A DNA stretch of 64,000 nt from a virus. Shown here one piece after another: positions 39,890-48,430 of the stretch. Position numbers and translations under genes: made by a program. Below the pieces are notes generated by a model. That model made no database searches. It was given only the letters and a program-made list of their open reading frames with translations, and was not told the origin of the DNA. Within the stretch, counting starts at the first letter, position 1. Every line of letters begins with the position of its first letter. The stretch is from the IMG/VR virus record IMGVR_UViG_3300025917_000016, positions 1-64,000 of that record. One strand, written 5' to 3'.

Positions 39890-42255
39890 TTCCTTCCTCC
39901 CGCCACCGCGCGCAGTGCGCCTTTCTTCGGCTGCACGGCCGGTGGCTCGATGATGGCACGCAGGTCATCGAGCGCCTGCGCATCGCCCTGCCACGTGGTC
40001 TTGATGCCCTGCACCGCGCGGCCATCAACCCAGACCTTCGTCATGTGGATGCGGTGGTGCTTGAGCATCGACGTGAACTTGTTCGGCGTGTCCGGCAGGT
40101 TGCCCACCGTGTAGCCGAACAGGACGGCCAGCTCGTCGCGCGAGATGTTGCACTGGCCCGGATGGCTTACCGGCGCGGCCTTGGTGCGGTCGACCAGGCG
40201 CAGCAGCACCTCCTGGTAATCGGCGACCTTCGAGGCTTTGAGCGCGTTGCGCTTGTAGCTGTCGTCGTTCGGCAGCTGGTCGACGAAGAACTCCAGGTCG
40301 CCGCTCAGGACACGCGATACCGCGACGTCGATGGAAGTTTCGCTGATGCCGATCAAGGTGCGGCGGTCTTCGGTGTCGAGCACCGTGGCAGCGCGGGCGA
40401 TGTCGGCCTTATACGTCATCAGGAAATCGTGGAACGTCTGCAGCTCGTTCTTGATCTTGGTCATCTCCTTCTCGCCCATGACCAGGCGCTGCGGCTGGAA
40501 GCCACCGATGTTGTAGCGCCGGTCGCGCGCGGTGATCACGATCGGCTCGGGCATGTTCGAGCCGAAGATCCAGTTGCCGAAGTTGGCCACATCGCGCGAG
40601 CCCTGGTGCATGGCCCGGATCGGGATGGTCGGCTCAGAGATGAAGTTCCTCAGCTTGGCGGCGACGCCGCGCTCGTTGTCCAATGCCTTAGCTTCGATCT
40701 CGTCGATGAAGATCACGAACTTGTTCTCCATCCAGTGGTTGAAGTGCTCGTTCAGCTCGTCCATGTGGCGCATGACCGTGTGACGTTCACCTAACAGCGG
40801 CCGGATGATCTTGTGCATGATCGTGCCCTTGCCGGTGCCCTCGGTGCCGTGCAGGACCCAGGCCGTGAGCGTGCGCTGCTTGAACTGCATGATACAGGCC
40901 AGCCAGTTGATGAAGTGGTCGACGACCTTGGGATCGCCGCCGAGCGCGTGGTGGATGACCTTCGAGATCATCGTCGGCATCGTGGTGATGCGCTTGACCT
41001 TCGTCTTGGCGAAGCGCGTGGCTTCGTACAGGTTGACTTTGCGGTTGGTGACGTCGACACGCGGCGTGCCGGGCGCCGCGTGCGGGTCGAATACCAGATC
41101 CCACTCGGGGATAAAGTCGCCCAGCGGCACGCCATGCTGCTTGGCGAAGTGACGCACCTGGGTCTCGTTCTTGGCCGCGTTGATCTCAAGCACGTCCGTG
41201 CTGGCATCGTAGGTGCCACGGTAATAGGTGCTGGTGATGCGGTCGAGGAACGTGAGGTAGGTGACGCCGCCGCTGGTAGTCTTGACCGACTGCTGCGTGA
41301 TCTGTTCCCAGTACTCGGGCAGCAGCTCCTTTGTGAGGTAGGTCGGCTCGCCCTTGAAATTGAAGATGAAGTCCGGATTGTTCTCCGGGTGGTAATAAGC
41401 CCAGGAGTCGCCGCCGTTCAGGTTGAAGTACACGAAGCCGCGGTCGACCTTGACATCGCTGATCGTGGCGCTATCGGGCTTGACCATGATCTGCGTGGAG
41501 CCGAGCATCTTGTACGTGAATTTACGCGCCGGGATACCGGATGCTTCGCGCAGCTCGTTGATGCGCTTGTCAGTCTTGACCTTGTTGGTTTCGGTCGACG
41601 GGATCAGGCTTGGCATCGTGAGTTTGGCGGCCGGCTTGCCGACGTACACGATGCGGGCTTTCTTCGCCATCGGGTCCTTGAGGCCGCTTTTCAGAAGCGG
41701 TGGCGCGATGTAGATCAGTTTGTCGTTCTGGCAGGCGGTGATGTCTAGTGCCCAGCTGATCGAGTTCGCCGTCTTGGTCAGCGTCATGGCGTTGCGCAGC
41801 ATGTCGACCTTGTGGTTCAGGTCGATGAGCCATTGCTTCAGCAGCGGCGCTGCCATGGGTTTGGCCAGCTGCATGAACACGTGCGCGCGCAGGTGGTTGT
41901 TCTCGATGCCGTAGCTCGCGGAGTACTGTACCACGTACGAGACGTTGTCCAGGCCAACAGCTGTGAGGAACTGCTCGACATTCGAGATGTTCGGCAGTCC
42001 GTCCAGGTCCAGCACGATCCACTCGGTCTGCCCGTTGGAGTCGGTGCTGCCCTTTCGCGACTCACGCACCAGGGGCCGATTGATGTCGCCCTTGAGCAGC
42101 GTGTGCCCTTGAGCTGCATGTTTTTTAAGCAGCGCCTCGAAATCCTTCAGATCCTTGCAACCCTCTTCAATGGACGTGAATTCGTATGCGTTGGGATAGG
42201 GGTGCTTCTCGATGGTCCCGTCAGCGCGACGGACGTACGTTTTCGTGAGAGGCAT
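39886..42255 (-). CDS. primase-polymerase/helicase (AEP-like + DUF5906 helicase)
   Basis: I chose the ATG at 42255 because AGAGG lies five bases upstream; an earlier ATG at 42282 is possible. The N-terminal domain has WIVLDLDG (D83, D85) followed by a NNHLRAHVF segment, like the archaeo-eukaryotic primase fold. The C half is a superfamily 3/D5-type helicase with HGTEGTGKG (K476) and FVIFIDEIE (D518, E519), then GSNMPEP. It should prime and unwind DNA at the fork and is the only replicative helicase-primase seen. Confidence 0.85.
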   Translation of the reverse strand: MPLTKTYVRRADGTIEKHPYPNAYEFTSIEEGCKDLKDFEALLKKHAAQGHTLLKGDINRPLVRESRKGSTDSNGQTEWIVLDLDGLPNISNVEQFLTAVGLDNVSYVVQYSASYGIENNHLRAHVFMQLAKPMAAPLLKQWLIDLNHKVDMLRNAMTLTKTANSISWALDITACQNDKLIYIAPPLLKSGLKDPMAKKARIVYVGKPAAKLTMPSLIPSTETNKVKTDKRINELREASGIPARKFTYKMLGSTQIMVKPDSATISDVKVDRGFVYFNLNGGDSWAYYHPENNPDFIFNFKGEPTYLTKELLPEYWEQITQQSVKTTSGGVTYLTFLDRITSTYYRGTYDASTDVLEINAAKNETQVRHFAKQHGVPLGDFIPEWDLVFDPHAAPGTPRVDVTNRKVNLYEATRFAKTKVKRITTMPTMISKVIHHALGGDPKVVDHFINWLACIMQFKQRTLTAWVLHGTEGTGKGTIMHKIIRPLLGERHTVMRHMDELNEHFNHWMENKFVIFIDEIEAKALDNERGVAAKLRNFISEPTIPIRAMHQGSRDVANFGNWIFGSNMPEPIVITARDRRYNIGGFQPQRLVMGEKEMTKIKNELQTFHDFLMTYKADIARAATVLDTEDRRTLIGISETSIDVAVSRVLSGDLEFFVDQLPNDDSYKRNALKASKVADYQEVLLRLVDRTKAAPVSHPGQCNISRDELAVLFGYTVGNLPDTPNKFTSMLKHHRIHMTKVWVDGRAVQGIKTTWQGDAQALDDLRAIIEPPAVQPKKGALRAVAGGRK

Positions 42256-42404
42256 CGGGGCCTCTAAAAACACCAGTTTCATAGGGAGATCGTCCTGTTT
42301 TTGTAGTCGTGGAGGGCGGCGTACAGCAGAGTCATCATAGCGATTCCGACGCCCTCCTTCCATAGTGCAAATGTAAAATTCAGGAATTTACTCCGACACG
42401 TTTC

Positions 42405-42450
42405 CCTTCCAAAATCGGTTTTTTCACGAAAAAAGGCCGATTTTGGAAGG
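42405..42450. other. long perfect hairpin
   Basis: A 14-bp perfect inverted repeat CCTTCCAAAATCGG / CCGATTTTGGAAGG (42405-42418 and 42437-42450) continues inward with TTTTTT / AAAAAA around a CACG loop, with two unpaired G. The structure is symmetric enough to act on both strands, as a terminator or protein-binding site. Confidence 0.8.
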
Positions 42451-42606
42451 AGATTGGAAGACCTAAGTATTTGATTTATATACTCTTTTCTTCTTTTCTT
42501 CTATTCTTCCAAAATTTATTTATTTATATAGAAAATAGAAGAAAAGAAGGTATAAAAAAAGAGTTATATATAGAGTTTGTTGCGATTGGAAGCCGAAGTT
42601 TGGAAG
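42441..42606. repeat. AT-rich quasi-palindromic element, copy 2
   Basis: Same order and orientation as copy 1 at 8664-8830. It has TGGAAG at 42444 and 42455, then TTGATTTATATAC, a TTCT-rich pyrimidine run, TTTATATAGAAAA, a GAAGAAAAG purine run, TATATATAGAGTTT, and TGGAAG at 42587 and 42601. The first 30 bases match copy 1 with few changes. It lies upstream of the primase/helicase gene. Confidence 0.75.
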
Positions 42607-42651
42607 GCGTCTCGCGCGTGTCAGCAGTCCGTAGTGGCCCAGGCCGAAGAC

Positions 42652-42687
42652 AAAAACGGCCGCCAGCGCGTGTGCGCCGACGGCCGT
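42652..42687 (-). terminator. intrinsic terminator
   Basis: On the minus strand, ACGGCCG / CGGCCGT enclose an inner GCGC/GCGC stem and are followed by five T. It overlaps the region just beyond the stop of the 330-residue gene. Confidence 0.75.
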
Positions 42688-42703
42688 GCGTGCTATGTGT
42701 AGA

Positions 42704-43696
42704 TCACTTCGTTGCTTCTTCCGGCCGCGGTGCGCGACGCATGCTGCCCTTCGCGGATTGTGCTTGCGTCGTCGGCGCAGTTTCGCTCGTGCTCGTGTTC
42801 GTGTTCGCTTCGGTGCCGACGATCGTGCGGTCTTCGAGTTCCGGCAGCACGCCGCCACGTTCGAGGTAGGCATCGAGTTGCACGCGCTTGACCTTGCTGA
42901 AAGTGGTCAGCCATGCGACCAGTGATTCGCGGTTCGCCTTCAGCATCTTGCTGTCGCCGGCTGCATCGAGCTTGCCGCGCAGCAGAGCCATCAGCGCTTT
43001 CTGCACAGCCTTGTCGTGTGCGCGGATCGCAGCGGACATCAGCTTGTACTGCACGTGTGCCGGCAGTGTGTCGAACATCGATTCGATCGAGATTTCGTCT
43101 TCGTCGCACACCGGCACCTGCTTGCCGCCTTCGTCTTTTGCATACGTCTCGAACGCTTCGAGATAGGTGATGACCTTGCCTGCGTTGGCCTTGAGATCAG
43201 CCGTATCGTCGGTAACCATCTTGAGCTGCGCAGCCTTGAGCATTTCCGGATCAACGTCGACGGCGAGTGCCAGCGCTTCGATCATGTCGTCGTTGTTCTG
43301 CGAGGGACGCGTCAGCTGGAACTTGACGGTCTCGGCGATCGACAGCGGCACGTCGTTCTGTGTAGCCTGATGCTGTGCCAGGAACGCTGCGAAGTAATTG
43401 CGCAGACGCATGAAGTTCTCGGCCAGTTCACCAGACTGCATCTGGACTTCGAACCCCATGCCGTCTGCGACTGTGGTGTTGCGGAAGTTGGCTTCCTCGA
43501 CTGCGTTCTGTGCGTCGTTGTACTCGTCGATGGTGGGAACGTCTTTGCGATCGGCGATGTTCTCGATGGCGTTGTAGCGGAGGTGACCGCGCGCGTATGC
43601 GATAGCTGTTGCGTTCAGCGAGCCAATGATCGACTTGACGATTTGCTTGGACACGTTGAGCGGCAGGTTGTGATGAATGGTGGTGATCGATTGCAT
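42704..43696 (-). CDS. hypothetical early protein (330 aa)
   Basis: A mainly helical, soluble protein. A compact N domain (residues 1-130) and an acidic middle with VCDEDEISIESMFDTLP are followed by a helical region. The Ser/Thr/Ala-rich tail ends with basic residues. It has a GGAG ribosome site and its own terminator, so it is probably made in quantity. The position just upstream of the AT-rich element and primase suggests a DNA-related role, but I recognise no family. Confidence 0.65.
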   Translation of the reverse strand: MQSITTIHHNLPLNVSKQIVKSIIGSLNATAIAYARGHLRYNAIENIADRKDVPTIDEYNDAQNAVEEANFRNTTVADGMGFEVQMQSGELAENFMRLRNYFAAFLAQHQATQNDVPLSIAETVKFQLTRPSQNNDDMIEALALAVDVDPEMLKAAQLKMVTDDTADLKANAGKVITYLEAFETYAKDEGGKQVPVCDEDEISIESMFDTLPAHVQYKLMSAAIRAHDKAVQKALMALLRGKLDAAGDSKMLKANRESLVAWLTTFSKVKRVQLDAYLERGGVLPELEDRTIVGTEANTNTSTSETAPTTQAQSAKGSMRRAPRPEEATK

Positions 43697-43814
43697 GATG
43701 AAGCTCCTAGCGAATTTAGTTTGAGTGATATGTGCCGGTTACAGCGTCCGGCGCGATGAGCCATGCCGCAGCATGTTCGCTGATGGTTAACAGGCGAGGT
43801 AAAACGGCCGCGGT

Positions 43815-44006
43815 CTACATCGGTTCCTGTCTCCTGTGCTTGATGATCGGCTGCCCGAATTCTTCTTCGAGCCGGGCGATCAGTTCGAATGGGTCAGCCA
43901 GTGCATCGCCGATCATGTGCTCGACGATGTAGATCAGCGGCTCGTGCCCCATGTAGAGAATCTCGTTGATCGAGAATTCAGATGTGTCCCATGTGTCGGT
44001 GCCCAT
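43815..44006 (-). CDS. hypothetical acidic protein (63 aa)
   Basis: Starts at the ATG directly before the TAG of the upstream 49-residue gene. It is acidic and helical (ADPFELIARLEEEFGQP). No motif recognised. About 118 bases with no convincing gene follow. Confidence 0.55.
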   Translation of the reverse strand: MGTDTWDTSEFSINEILYMGHEPLIYIVEHMIGDALADPFELIARLEEEFGQPIIKHRRQEPM

Positions 44007-44156
44007 CTAGTGCACCCGCACGCGCAGGACATGTGCATTGAGCGGCGTGTACAGCATGACGATGTCGACGCGGCGCTGCTCGATCTTCGCGCGCAGTAGT
44101 TCGAGGTACTGCGCTGCGTTCATTTGAACTTGGTGCTTCGGTTGAGTGAGTGTCAT
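44007..44156 (-). CDS. small protein (49 aa)
   Basis: A 49-codon ORF with GGAG eight bases before its ATG. The product reads as a helix (NAAQYLELLRAKIEQRRVDI) followed by a short beta segment. Its stop is directly followed by the start of the next gene. The ribosome site and tight packing support translation. Confidence 0.6.
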   Translation of the reverse strand: MTLTQPKHQVQMNAAQYLELLRAKIEQRRVDIVMLYTPLNAHVLRVRVH

Positions 44157-44189
44157 GCGAAATCTCCTAAACCGTGTAAACGGTATAAA

Positions 44190-44477
44190 TCATTTGATGC
44201 GGTCGAACACATTGATTCGACCTGCGATATAGCAGCCGCGTTCGATGTAACCGAACATTTTGCGGCCTATGCTGATGAGTGCAGAGCACACCAAAGCACC
44301 GACCGCAGCGACCATCAAACCTGAAAAGGTGCCCGAGTGTAACCAGTTCAAAAACACGAACGTTCCAATATCTAGAACGACCGGAAAACCGAGCATGCGC
44401 AGTCGCCAACGCCAGCTGAGTTTGAAGAAAATGAAGATCAAACCCAGCGCCACGACGACGCCGGATTCGAGGATCAT
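44190..44477 (-). CDS. membrane protein (95 aa)
   Basis: Three hydrophobic segments (about residues 2-19, 28-47 and 51-70) separated by short basic loops. It starts at ATGA over the previous stop. It is probably an inner-membrane protein made early. Function unknown. Confidence 0.6.
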   Translation of the reverse strand: MILESGVVVALGLIFIFFKLSWRWRLRMLGFPVVLDIGTFVFLNWLHSGTFSGLMVAAVGALVCSALISIGRKMFGYIERGCYIAGRINVFDRIK

Positions 44478-44566
44478 GTGCGCCTCACTGCGCGCTGATG
44501 CACGTAGTACGCGAGAACGTGCGCGTTGTGCTTGCGACCTCGTGCGAGGATTTCAGCCAGCGTCAT
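44474..44566 (-). CDS. small peptide (30 aa)
   Basis: A 30-codon gene joined on both sides: its ATG shares a base with the upstream TGA and its TGA overlaps the next ATG. The product (MTLAEILARGRKHNAHVLAY...) is basic and resembles the N terminus of the 49-residue protein at 44007-44156. Confidence 0.5.
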   Translation of the reverse strand: MTLAEILARGRKHNAHVLAYYVHQRAVRRT

Positions 44567-45117
44567 CACGCCGCCACCGGCTTCGTGAATGCGCCGGTGA
44601 ACGCGCGCGCACGTTGTACCGCGCCGATGCCGTTCGCCTTCTCGGCCACTGCATCCTTCATGCCGCCGAAACCCAGCGACAGCGATGCAGCGCACTTGCT
44701 CACCAAGCCATCCGGCAGCACGACGCTGCTGAATACCTTGCCGCCGACGTAGCCGCCGATCTTCCAAGTCGCGTAGATGCCGAGCACCCAGACCGCAGCG
44801 CTGAGCATGAAGGCCAGCGCTGCGCTGCCGGTCAGCGTCATGATGCCGGCCAGTGCGTACGCCATGACCAGCGAGATACCGTAGCCGACGGCGCCGGCTG
44901 CTGCGAGGCCGAGGATTGCGCCGACGATCACGCGCGTAGGCGACGGCAGTGCGAGGTCAGCGAGCATCTCTTCGATGTTGGCGTGCCGCGCTTCCGGCTG
45001 CACTTTCTTCGCGTGTGCGGCCGCGCGCGTCGCCTTCGGTGCCGGAGCAGCTGCACGCTTCGCGCGTTGTGCTGCGATGTCTTTAGCTGCTGCTGCGAGT
45101 TGTGCTTTCGTTGCCAT
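44566..45117 (-). CDS. membrane protein with Ala/Lys-rich N terminus (183 aa)
   Basis: An Ala/Lys/Arg-rich N-terminal 60 residues precede three hydrophobic segments (about 61-83, 88-112 and a shorter third). The tail is Gly/Ala-rich. The start has GGAG. It is the longest member of the membrane-protein cluster transcribed first from the divergent promoter. No family recognised. Confidence 0.65.
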   Translation of the reverse strand: MATKAQLAAAAKDIAAQRAKRAAAPAPKATRAAAHAKKVQPEARHANIEEMLADLALPSPTRVIVGAILGLAAAGAVGYGISLVMAYALAGIMTLTGSAALAFMLSAAVWVLGIYATWKIGGYVGGKVFSSVVLPDGLVSKCAASLSLGFGGMKDAVAEKANGIGAVQRARAFTGAFTKPVAA

Positions 45118-45173
45118 GGTGTTTCTCCTTGAGTTGACGAGCCGAGCACCATTGCCCGGCTTCGCTAGTGGAA

Positions 45174-45323
45174 CTACGAGCGAGCGCGATGGTGTTCCGC
45201 GCTCGTGTGTGCTTCGTGTTGCTGCCACTCCTGCACGACGCGCTTGCACGCGTACATGGTGAGCGGCATCAGCGCCAGCACGGTGTACTGAAGCGCTGCG
45301 ATGGTCTGGTCGATGAACTCCAT
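45174..45323 (-). CDS. small membrane protein (49 aa)
   Basis: The ATG at 45323 shares a base with the upstream TGA. One hydrophobic helix (ALQYTVLALMPLTMYACK) is followed by a polar tail rich in His and Glu. It probably anchors in the inner membrane. Confidence 0.55.
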   Translation of the reverse strand: MEFIDQTIAALQYTVLALMPLTMYACKRVVQEWQQHEAHTSAEHHRARS

Positions 45324-45580
45324 CAGCTCACCTTCACGCTGCGGCCGATGCGCATGGCCAGTTCGCGTGCCGCTGCCATCTGCGCTGCGCGCTCGGCCTG
45401 CCATGCCGGTGCGACGTACGCGGTGCGTGGCACACGTACGGCCTGCGGCGTGCGAGCTTCGCGCTCGCGCTTCATGTTGTTGATAGCCTCAAGCTCGGCG
45501 ATCTGCTTGTTCAGCTGCTCGACCTGTGCTTGCAGTGCTGCGACCTGCGCTTCCAGCGCTGCCTTCGTGATGCGTGCCAT
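45323..45580 (-). CDS. coiled-coil protein, first gene of the early block (85 aa)
   Basis: The N half is a clear heptad coiled coil (ALEAQVAALQAQVEQLNKQI). The C half is basic and Ala/Arg-rich. It has a perfect AGGAGG ribosome site and is the first gene read leftwards from the divergent region, so it is expected to be made immediately after infection. Confidence 0.65.
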   Translation of the reverse strand: MARITKAALEAQVAALQAQVEQLNKQIAELEAINNMKREREARTPQAVRVPRTAYVAPAWQAERAAQMAAARELAMRIGRSVKVS

Positions 45581-45951
45581 GACGGCCTCCTATGCTGTGG
45601 TTGACGCACGAAGCGCCACGACGCAGCGCGGCGGTTCTTCGCGCTGCTGCATGAGGGCCGCGCACGCATCACGGCGCCTGCGGCTTTTGGGTCCCCTTCC
45701 CACGCTCTCGGTGATGCGAATCCGAAGTGCCCTGCCTCATTCCCGGAGCGGGGAAGGGAGACTCACACAGACGAAAGTACGAAAAATTTTATAAAAATTT
45801 TTCACGAAATTTTTTCGCAGTACCCCGCCCCAAGCACCACATTCCCCGCACCAGGAACCACACTCCCGCGCACCACATGCAAAATTCCTCGACAATTGCC
45901 CGGCGGTAAGCTAGGATTCGCGCTATTCCACAATCCACCTTCACACCCAGA
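45581..45951. promoter_or_regulatory. divergent control region between early and late blocks
   Basis: 371 bases without a gene between divergent transcription units. The striking part is 45775-45830, where AAAAATTTTATAAAAATTTTT lies inside a looser inverted repeat with GTAC at both ends and GAAAAA/TTTTTTC arms. It offers TATAAA- and TATAAAAT-like -10 sequences on both strands. No complete sigma-70 promoter is obvious; a bidirectional start region is inferred. Confidence 0.5.
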
Positions 45952-46641
45952 ATGGCGACTGCAACCGCGACAAAGAAAAAACCCGGTCCGAAGCCCCACG
46001 ACCGCACCCGCGCGCCCAAGGTGGCCAAGACGCCGGTCAAGATGGCGATCGTGAAGGCCAAGGCAGCCGACCAGGAGAAGCGCTTCGCCAAGCTCAAGGC
46101 GATGGCGGTCGACGCGACCACGCCACGCACCCAGGCCATCAAGTCGACCAAGCGCAAGCTCACCGAGATGCAGATGATGTTCGTGCGCCACTGGGCGGCG
46201 GGTGAGTCGATCCTGACGGCCAGTGCGCGCGCTGGCTACAGCGACGGCGGCACCTACGCCTACCGGCTGGTCAAGGACCCGCTGATCGTCGAAATCTACG
46301 AGCGCGAGAAGAGGCTCTACGAGGAAGCCTGCCAGATGACCCGCAAAAGGGTCATGGACGGCTTTCTGGAGGCCGCCGAGATGGCCCGCCTGCAGGCCGA
46401 CCCGACCGCCATGACCGGCGCTTGGAGGGAGATCGGAAAAATGTGCGGCTACTACGAGCCGCGCAAGGTGGACGTGAACGTCAACGTCAGCGGCCAGATC
46501 ACGCAGAAGGTCGAGCGCCTGACAGACGCCCAGCTCCTGGCCCTGATCAAGGGCGAGGCCGGTGCCGAGATGGTGTTCGAGCAGGACATGCGCGAAGTGT
46601 CCGACACCAAAGCCGACCAACTGGGGTACGAACCATCATGA
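45952..46641 (+). CDS. terminase small subunit
   Basis: A basic N-terminal 60 residues rich in Lys and Ala is followed by LTEMQMMFVRHWAAGESILTASARAGYSD, the DNA-binding HTH region of small terminases. Helices then resemble the oligomerisation part, with QVNVNVSGQIT-like and acidic C-terminal segments. It recognises phage DNA for packaging. Its position directly before the large terminase supports the call. Confidence 0.8.
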   Translation: MATATATKKKPGPKPHDRTRAPKVAKTPVKMAIVKAKAADQEKRFAKLKAMAVDATTPRTQAIKSTKRKLTEMQMMFVRHWAAGESILTASARAGYSDGGTYAYRLVKDPLIVEIYEREKRLYEEACQMTRKRVMDGFLEAAEMARLQADPTAMTGAWREIGKMCGYYEPRKVDVNVNVSGQITQKVERLTDAQLLALIKGEAGAEMVFEQDMREVSDTKADQLGYEPS

Positions 46642-46802
46642 CCATCGTGACCACCAAGAACGAAATTGTCCACATCCCGGTCGGCTGCAACCTGAACGGT
46701 CTGGCGCTCAAACGCATCATCATCGAGGCGGGCGACCAGGGCCATCCGGACTTCCTGGTGTGGCTGATGGACGTCGTCCTCACGAGGCTGGTCAAGGAAT
46801 GA
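46638..46802 (+). CDS. small protein between terminase genes (54 aa)
   Basis: Starts at ATGA over the stop of the small terminase and ends at ATGA over the start of the large terminase. The sequence (NGLALKRIIIEAGDQGHP) is mixed and compact. No family recognised; translation is implied by the double coupling. Confidence 0.6.
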   Translation: MTIVTTKNEIVHIPVGCNLNGLALKRIIIEAGDQGHPDFLVWLMDVVLTRLVKE

Positions 46803-48430
46803 GCCAGATCGCCACCGCCAGGCCGGTCACGAAGCAGGACGCGCTGCGCGAGATCGCCAGCCGGCAGCTCAGTAAGCGCCGCCTACTGCCGTTCGTGCAG
46901 CGCATGAACCCGAAGTACAGCGCCGGGTGGGTGCACGAGGACATCTGCAGACGGCTCGAACGTTTCAGCGACGACGTCGCCAAGGGCCTCAGCCCACGCC
47001 TCATGCTGCTCATGCCGCCCCGGCACGGCAAGAGCGAACTGGCGTCCAAGATGTTCCCACCGTGGCACCTGGGGCGCTATCCGGATCACGAGATCATCGC
47101 CTGCTCGTACAACATCAGCCTGGCGATGGGCTTCTCAAAGAAGATCAAGCAGATCATCGACGACCCGGCCTACGAGACCGTGTTCGACACGCGACTGGAC
47201 CCGAACAACCGCTCGACCGAGGAATGGACCGTGCAGGGCCATACCGGCGGCTACGTGGCGGCCGGCGTCGGTGGCGGCATCACCGGCAAGGGCGCGCACG
47301 TCCTGATCATCGACGACCCGATCAAGAACGCGGAAGAGGCGGACTCCGCCGTGACTCGCGAGTCGATCTGGGACTGGTACGGCTCGACCGCCTACACCCG
47401 TCTTGCACCGGGTGCGGGTGTACTCATCATCCAGACGTGGTGGCACGACGACGACCTGGCCGGGCGCGTCCAGCAGGCCATGCAGGCCGGTGCGGGTGAC
47501 GAGGACGTCGACAACTTCGAGATCATCAAGTATCCGGCGATTGCCGAAGCCGCGGAATTCCTGGACCTGGAGACCGACGAGATCGTGCGGGTCGATACGG
47601 ACGCCAGGGACAAGGTCGACATCCTGATCGAGGCCGCCCGGCTCGGCATCTCGACGCAGGAACTCAAGTTCCTGCGCGCCAAGGGCGACGCCCTGCACCC
47701 GGAGCGCTACGACCTGAAGAAGCTGCGCCGCATCAAGTCGACCATCGCGCCGCGCCACTGGTCCGCGCTGTTCCAGCAGAACCCGGTGCCGGACGATGGT
47801 GCGTTCTTTTCCAAGGACATGTTCCGGCGCGGGCCGATTCCGTACCTGAAGAACTACGTGTTGCAGACCGCGTGGGACTTTGCCATCGGCATCAAGAAGC
47901 AGAACGACTTCACCGTCGGCACCGTGGGCATGCTCGACGAGAACGACGTGCTGCACTTCGCCGACCAGATCCGACTCAAGACCAACGACATCGACGCCAT
48001 CGTCGGCGCCATGCTCGACCAGGCCCAGAAGTGGTATCACCCGAGCCTGATCATCGGCGTCGAGGACGGCCAGATCTGGAAGACGATGGAGAGCACGTTC
48101 ATGAAGGCGTGCCGCGCGCGGCGCTTCTTCCCGCGCATCCAGGTGCTACCGCCACTGACCGACAAGGAGGTGCGTGCCAGCCCGCTCAAGGGCCGCATGC
48201 AGGCCGGCATGGTCAGCTTCGCGGCCGCCGGCGACTGGTACGAGGACTGCCGCAACGAGATGCTGCGCTTCCCGGCCGGCGTGCACGATGACCGCGTCGA
48301 CTCGTGCGCCTGGGTGGCGCAGGTGGCGATGGGCCGTCAGGCGCCGCACAAGGTCAGGAAGGGCGCCAAGGAATCATGGAAGGACCGCCTCAAGGCGGTC
48401 ATCACCGACACTTCCCACATGGGTGCATGA
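46799..48430 (+). CDS. terL: terminase large subunit
   Basis: The ATPase has Walker A PPRHGKS (73-79) and Walker B VLIIDDP (D172, D173), and the coupling region with IIQTWWHDDDLAGR. The C-terminal nuclease has WDFAIG near residue 360, IIGVEDG, and HDDRVDSCAW near 495-504, which fit the RNase H-type acidic residues. At 543 residues it is full length. It packages DNA into proheads through the portal encoded downstream. Confidence 0.95.
   Translation: MSQIATARPVTKQDALREIASRQLSKRRLLPFVQRMNPKYSAGWVHEDICRRLERFSDDVAKGLSPRLMLLMPPRHGKSELASKMFPPWHLGRYPDHEIIACSYNISLAMGFSKKIKQIIDDPAYETVFDTRLDPNNRSTEEWTVQGHTGGYVAAGVGGGITGKGAHVLIIDDPIKNAEEADSAVTRESIWDWYGSTAYTRLAPGAGVLIIQTWWHDDDLAGRVQQAMQAGAGDEDVDNFEIIKYPAIAEAAEFLDLETDEIVRVDTDARDKVDILIEAARLGISTQELKFLRAKGDALHPERYDLKKLRRIKSTIAPRHWSALFQQNPVPDDGAFFSKDMFRRGPIPYLKNYVLQTAWDFAIGIKKQNDFTVGTVGMLDENDVLHFADQIRLKTNDIDAIVGAMLDQAQKWYHPSLIIGVEDGQIWKTMESTFMKACRARRFFPRIQVLPPLTDKEVRASPLKGRMQAGMVSFAAAGDWYEDCRNEMLRFPAGVHDDRVDSCAWVAQVAMGRQAPHKVRKGAKESWKDRLKAVITDTSHMGA

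Larger units (their letters stand above)
42256..42703. other. 448-base intergenic region upstream of the primase gene
   Basis: No credible gene. From right to left on the minus strand it holds the terminator of the 330-residue gene, the AT-rich element copy 2, a very long hairpin at 42405-42450, and the primase leader. This concentration of structure directly upstream of a primase/helicase suggests a replication or transcription control region. Confidence 0.6.

Noticed and set aside
43697-43814. 32 codons open in frame after the TAG at 43815, suggesting stop-codon readthrough
   Set aside because: No start codon, no known readthrough context and a short length that chance can give in this GC-rich DNA.
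45802-46620. 272-codon minus-strand open frame over the small terminase
   Set aside because: Antisense shadow. The small terminase frame has a recognisable HTH and the right neighbours.
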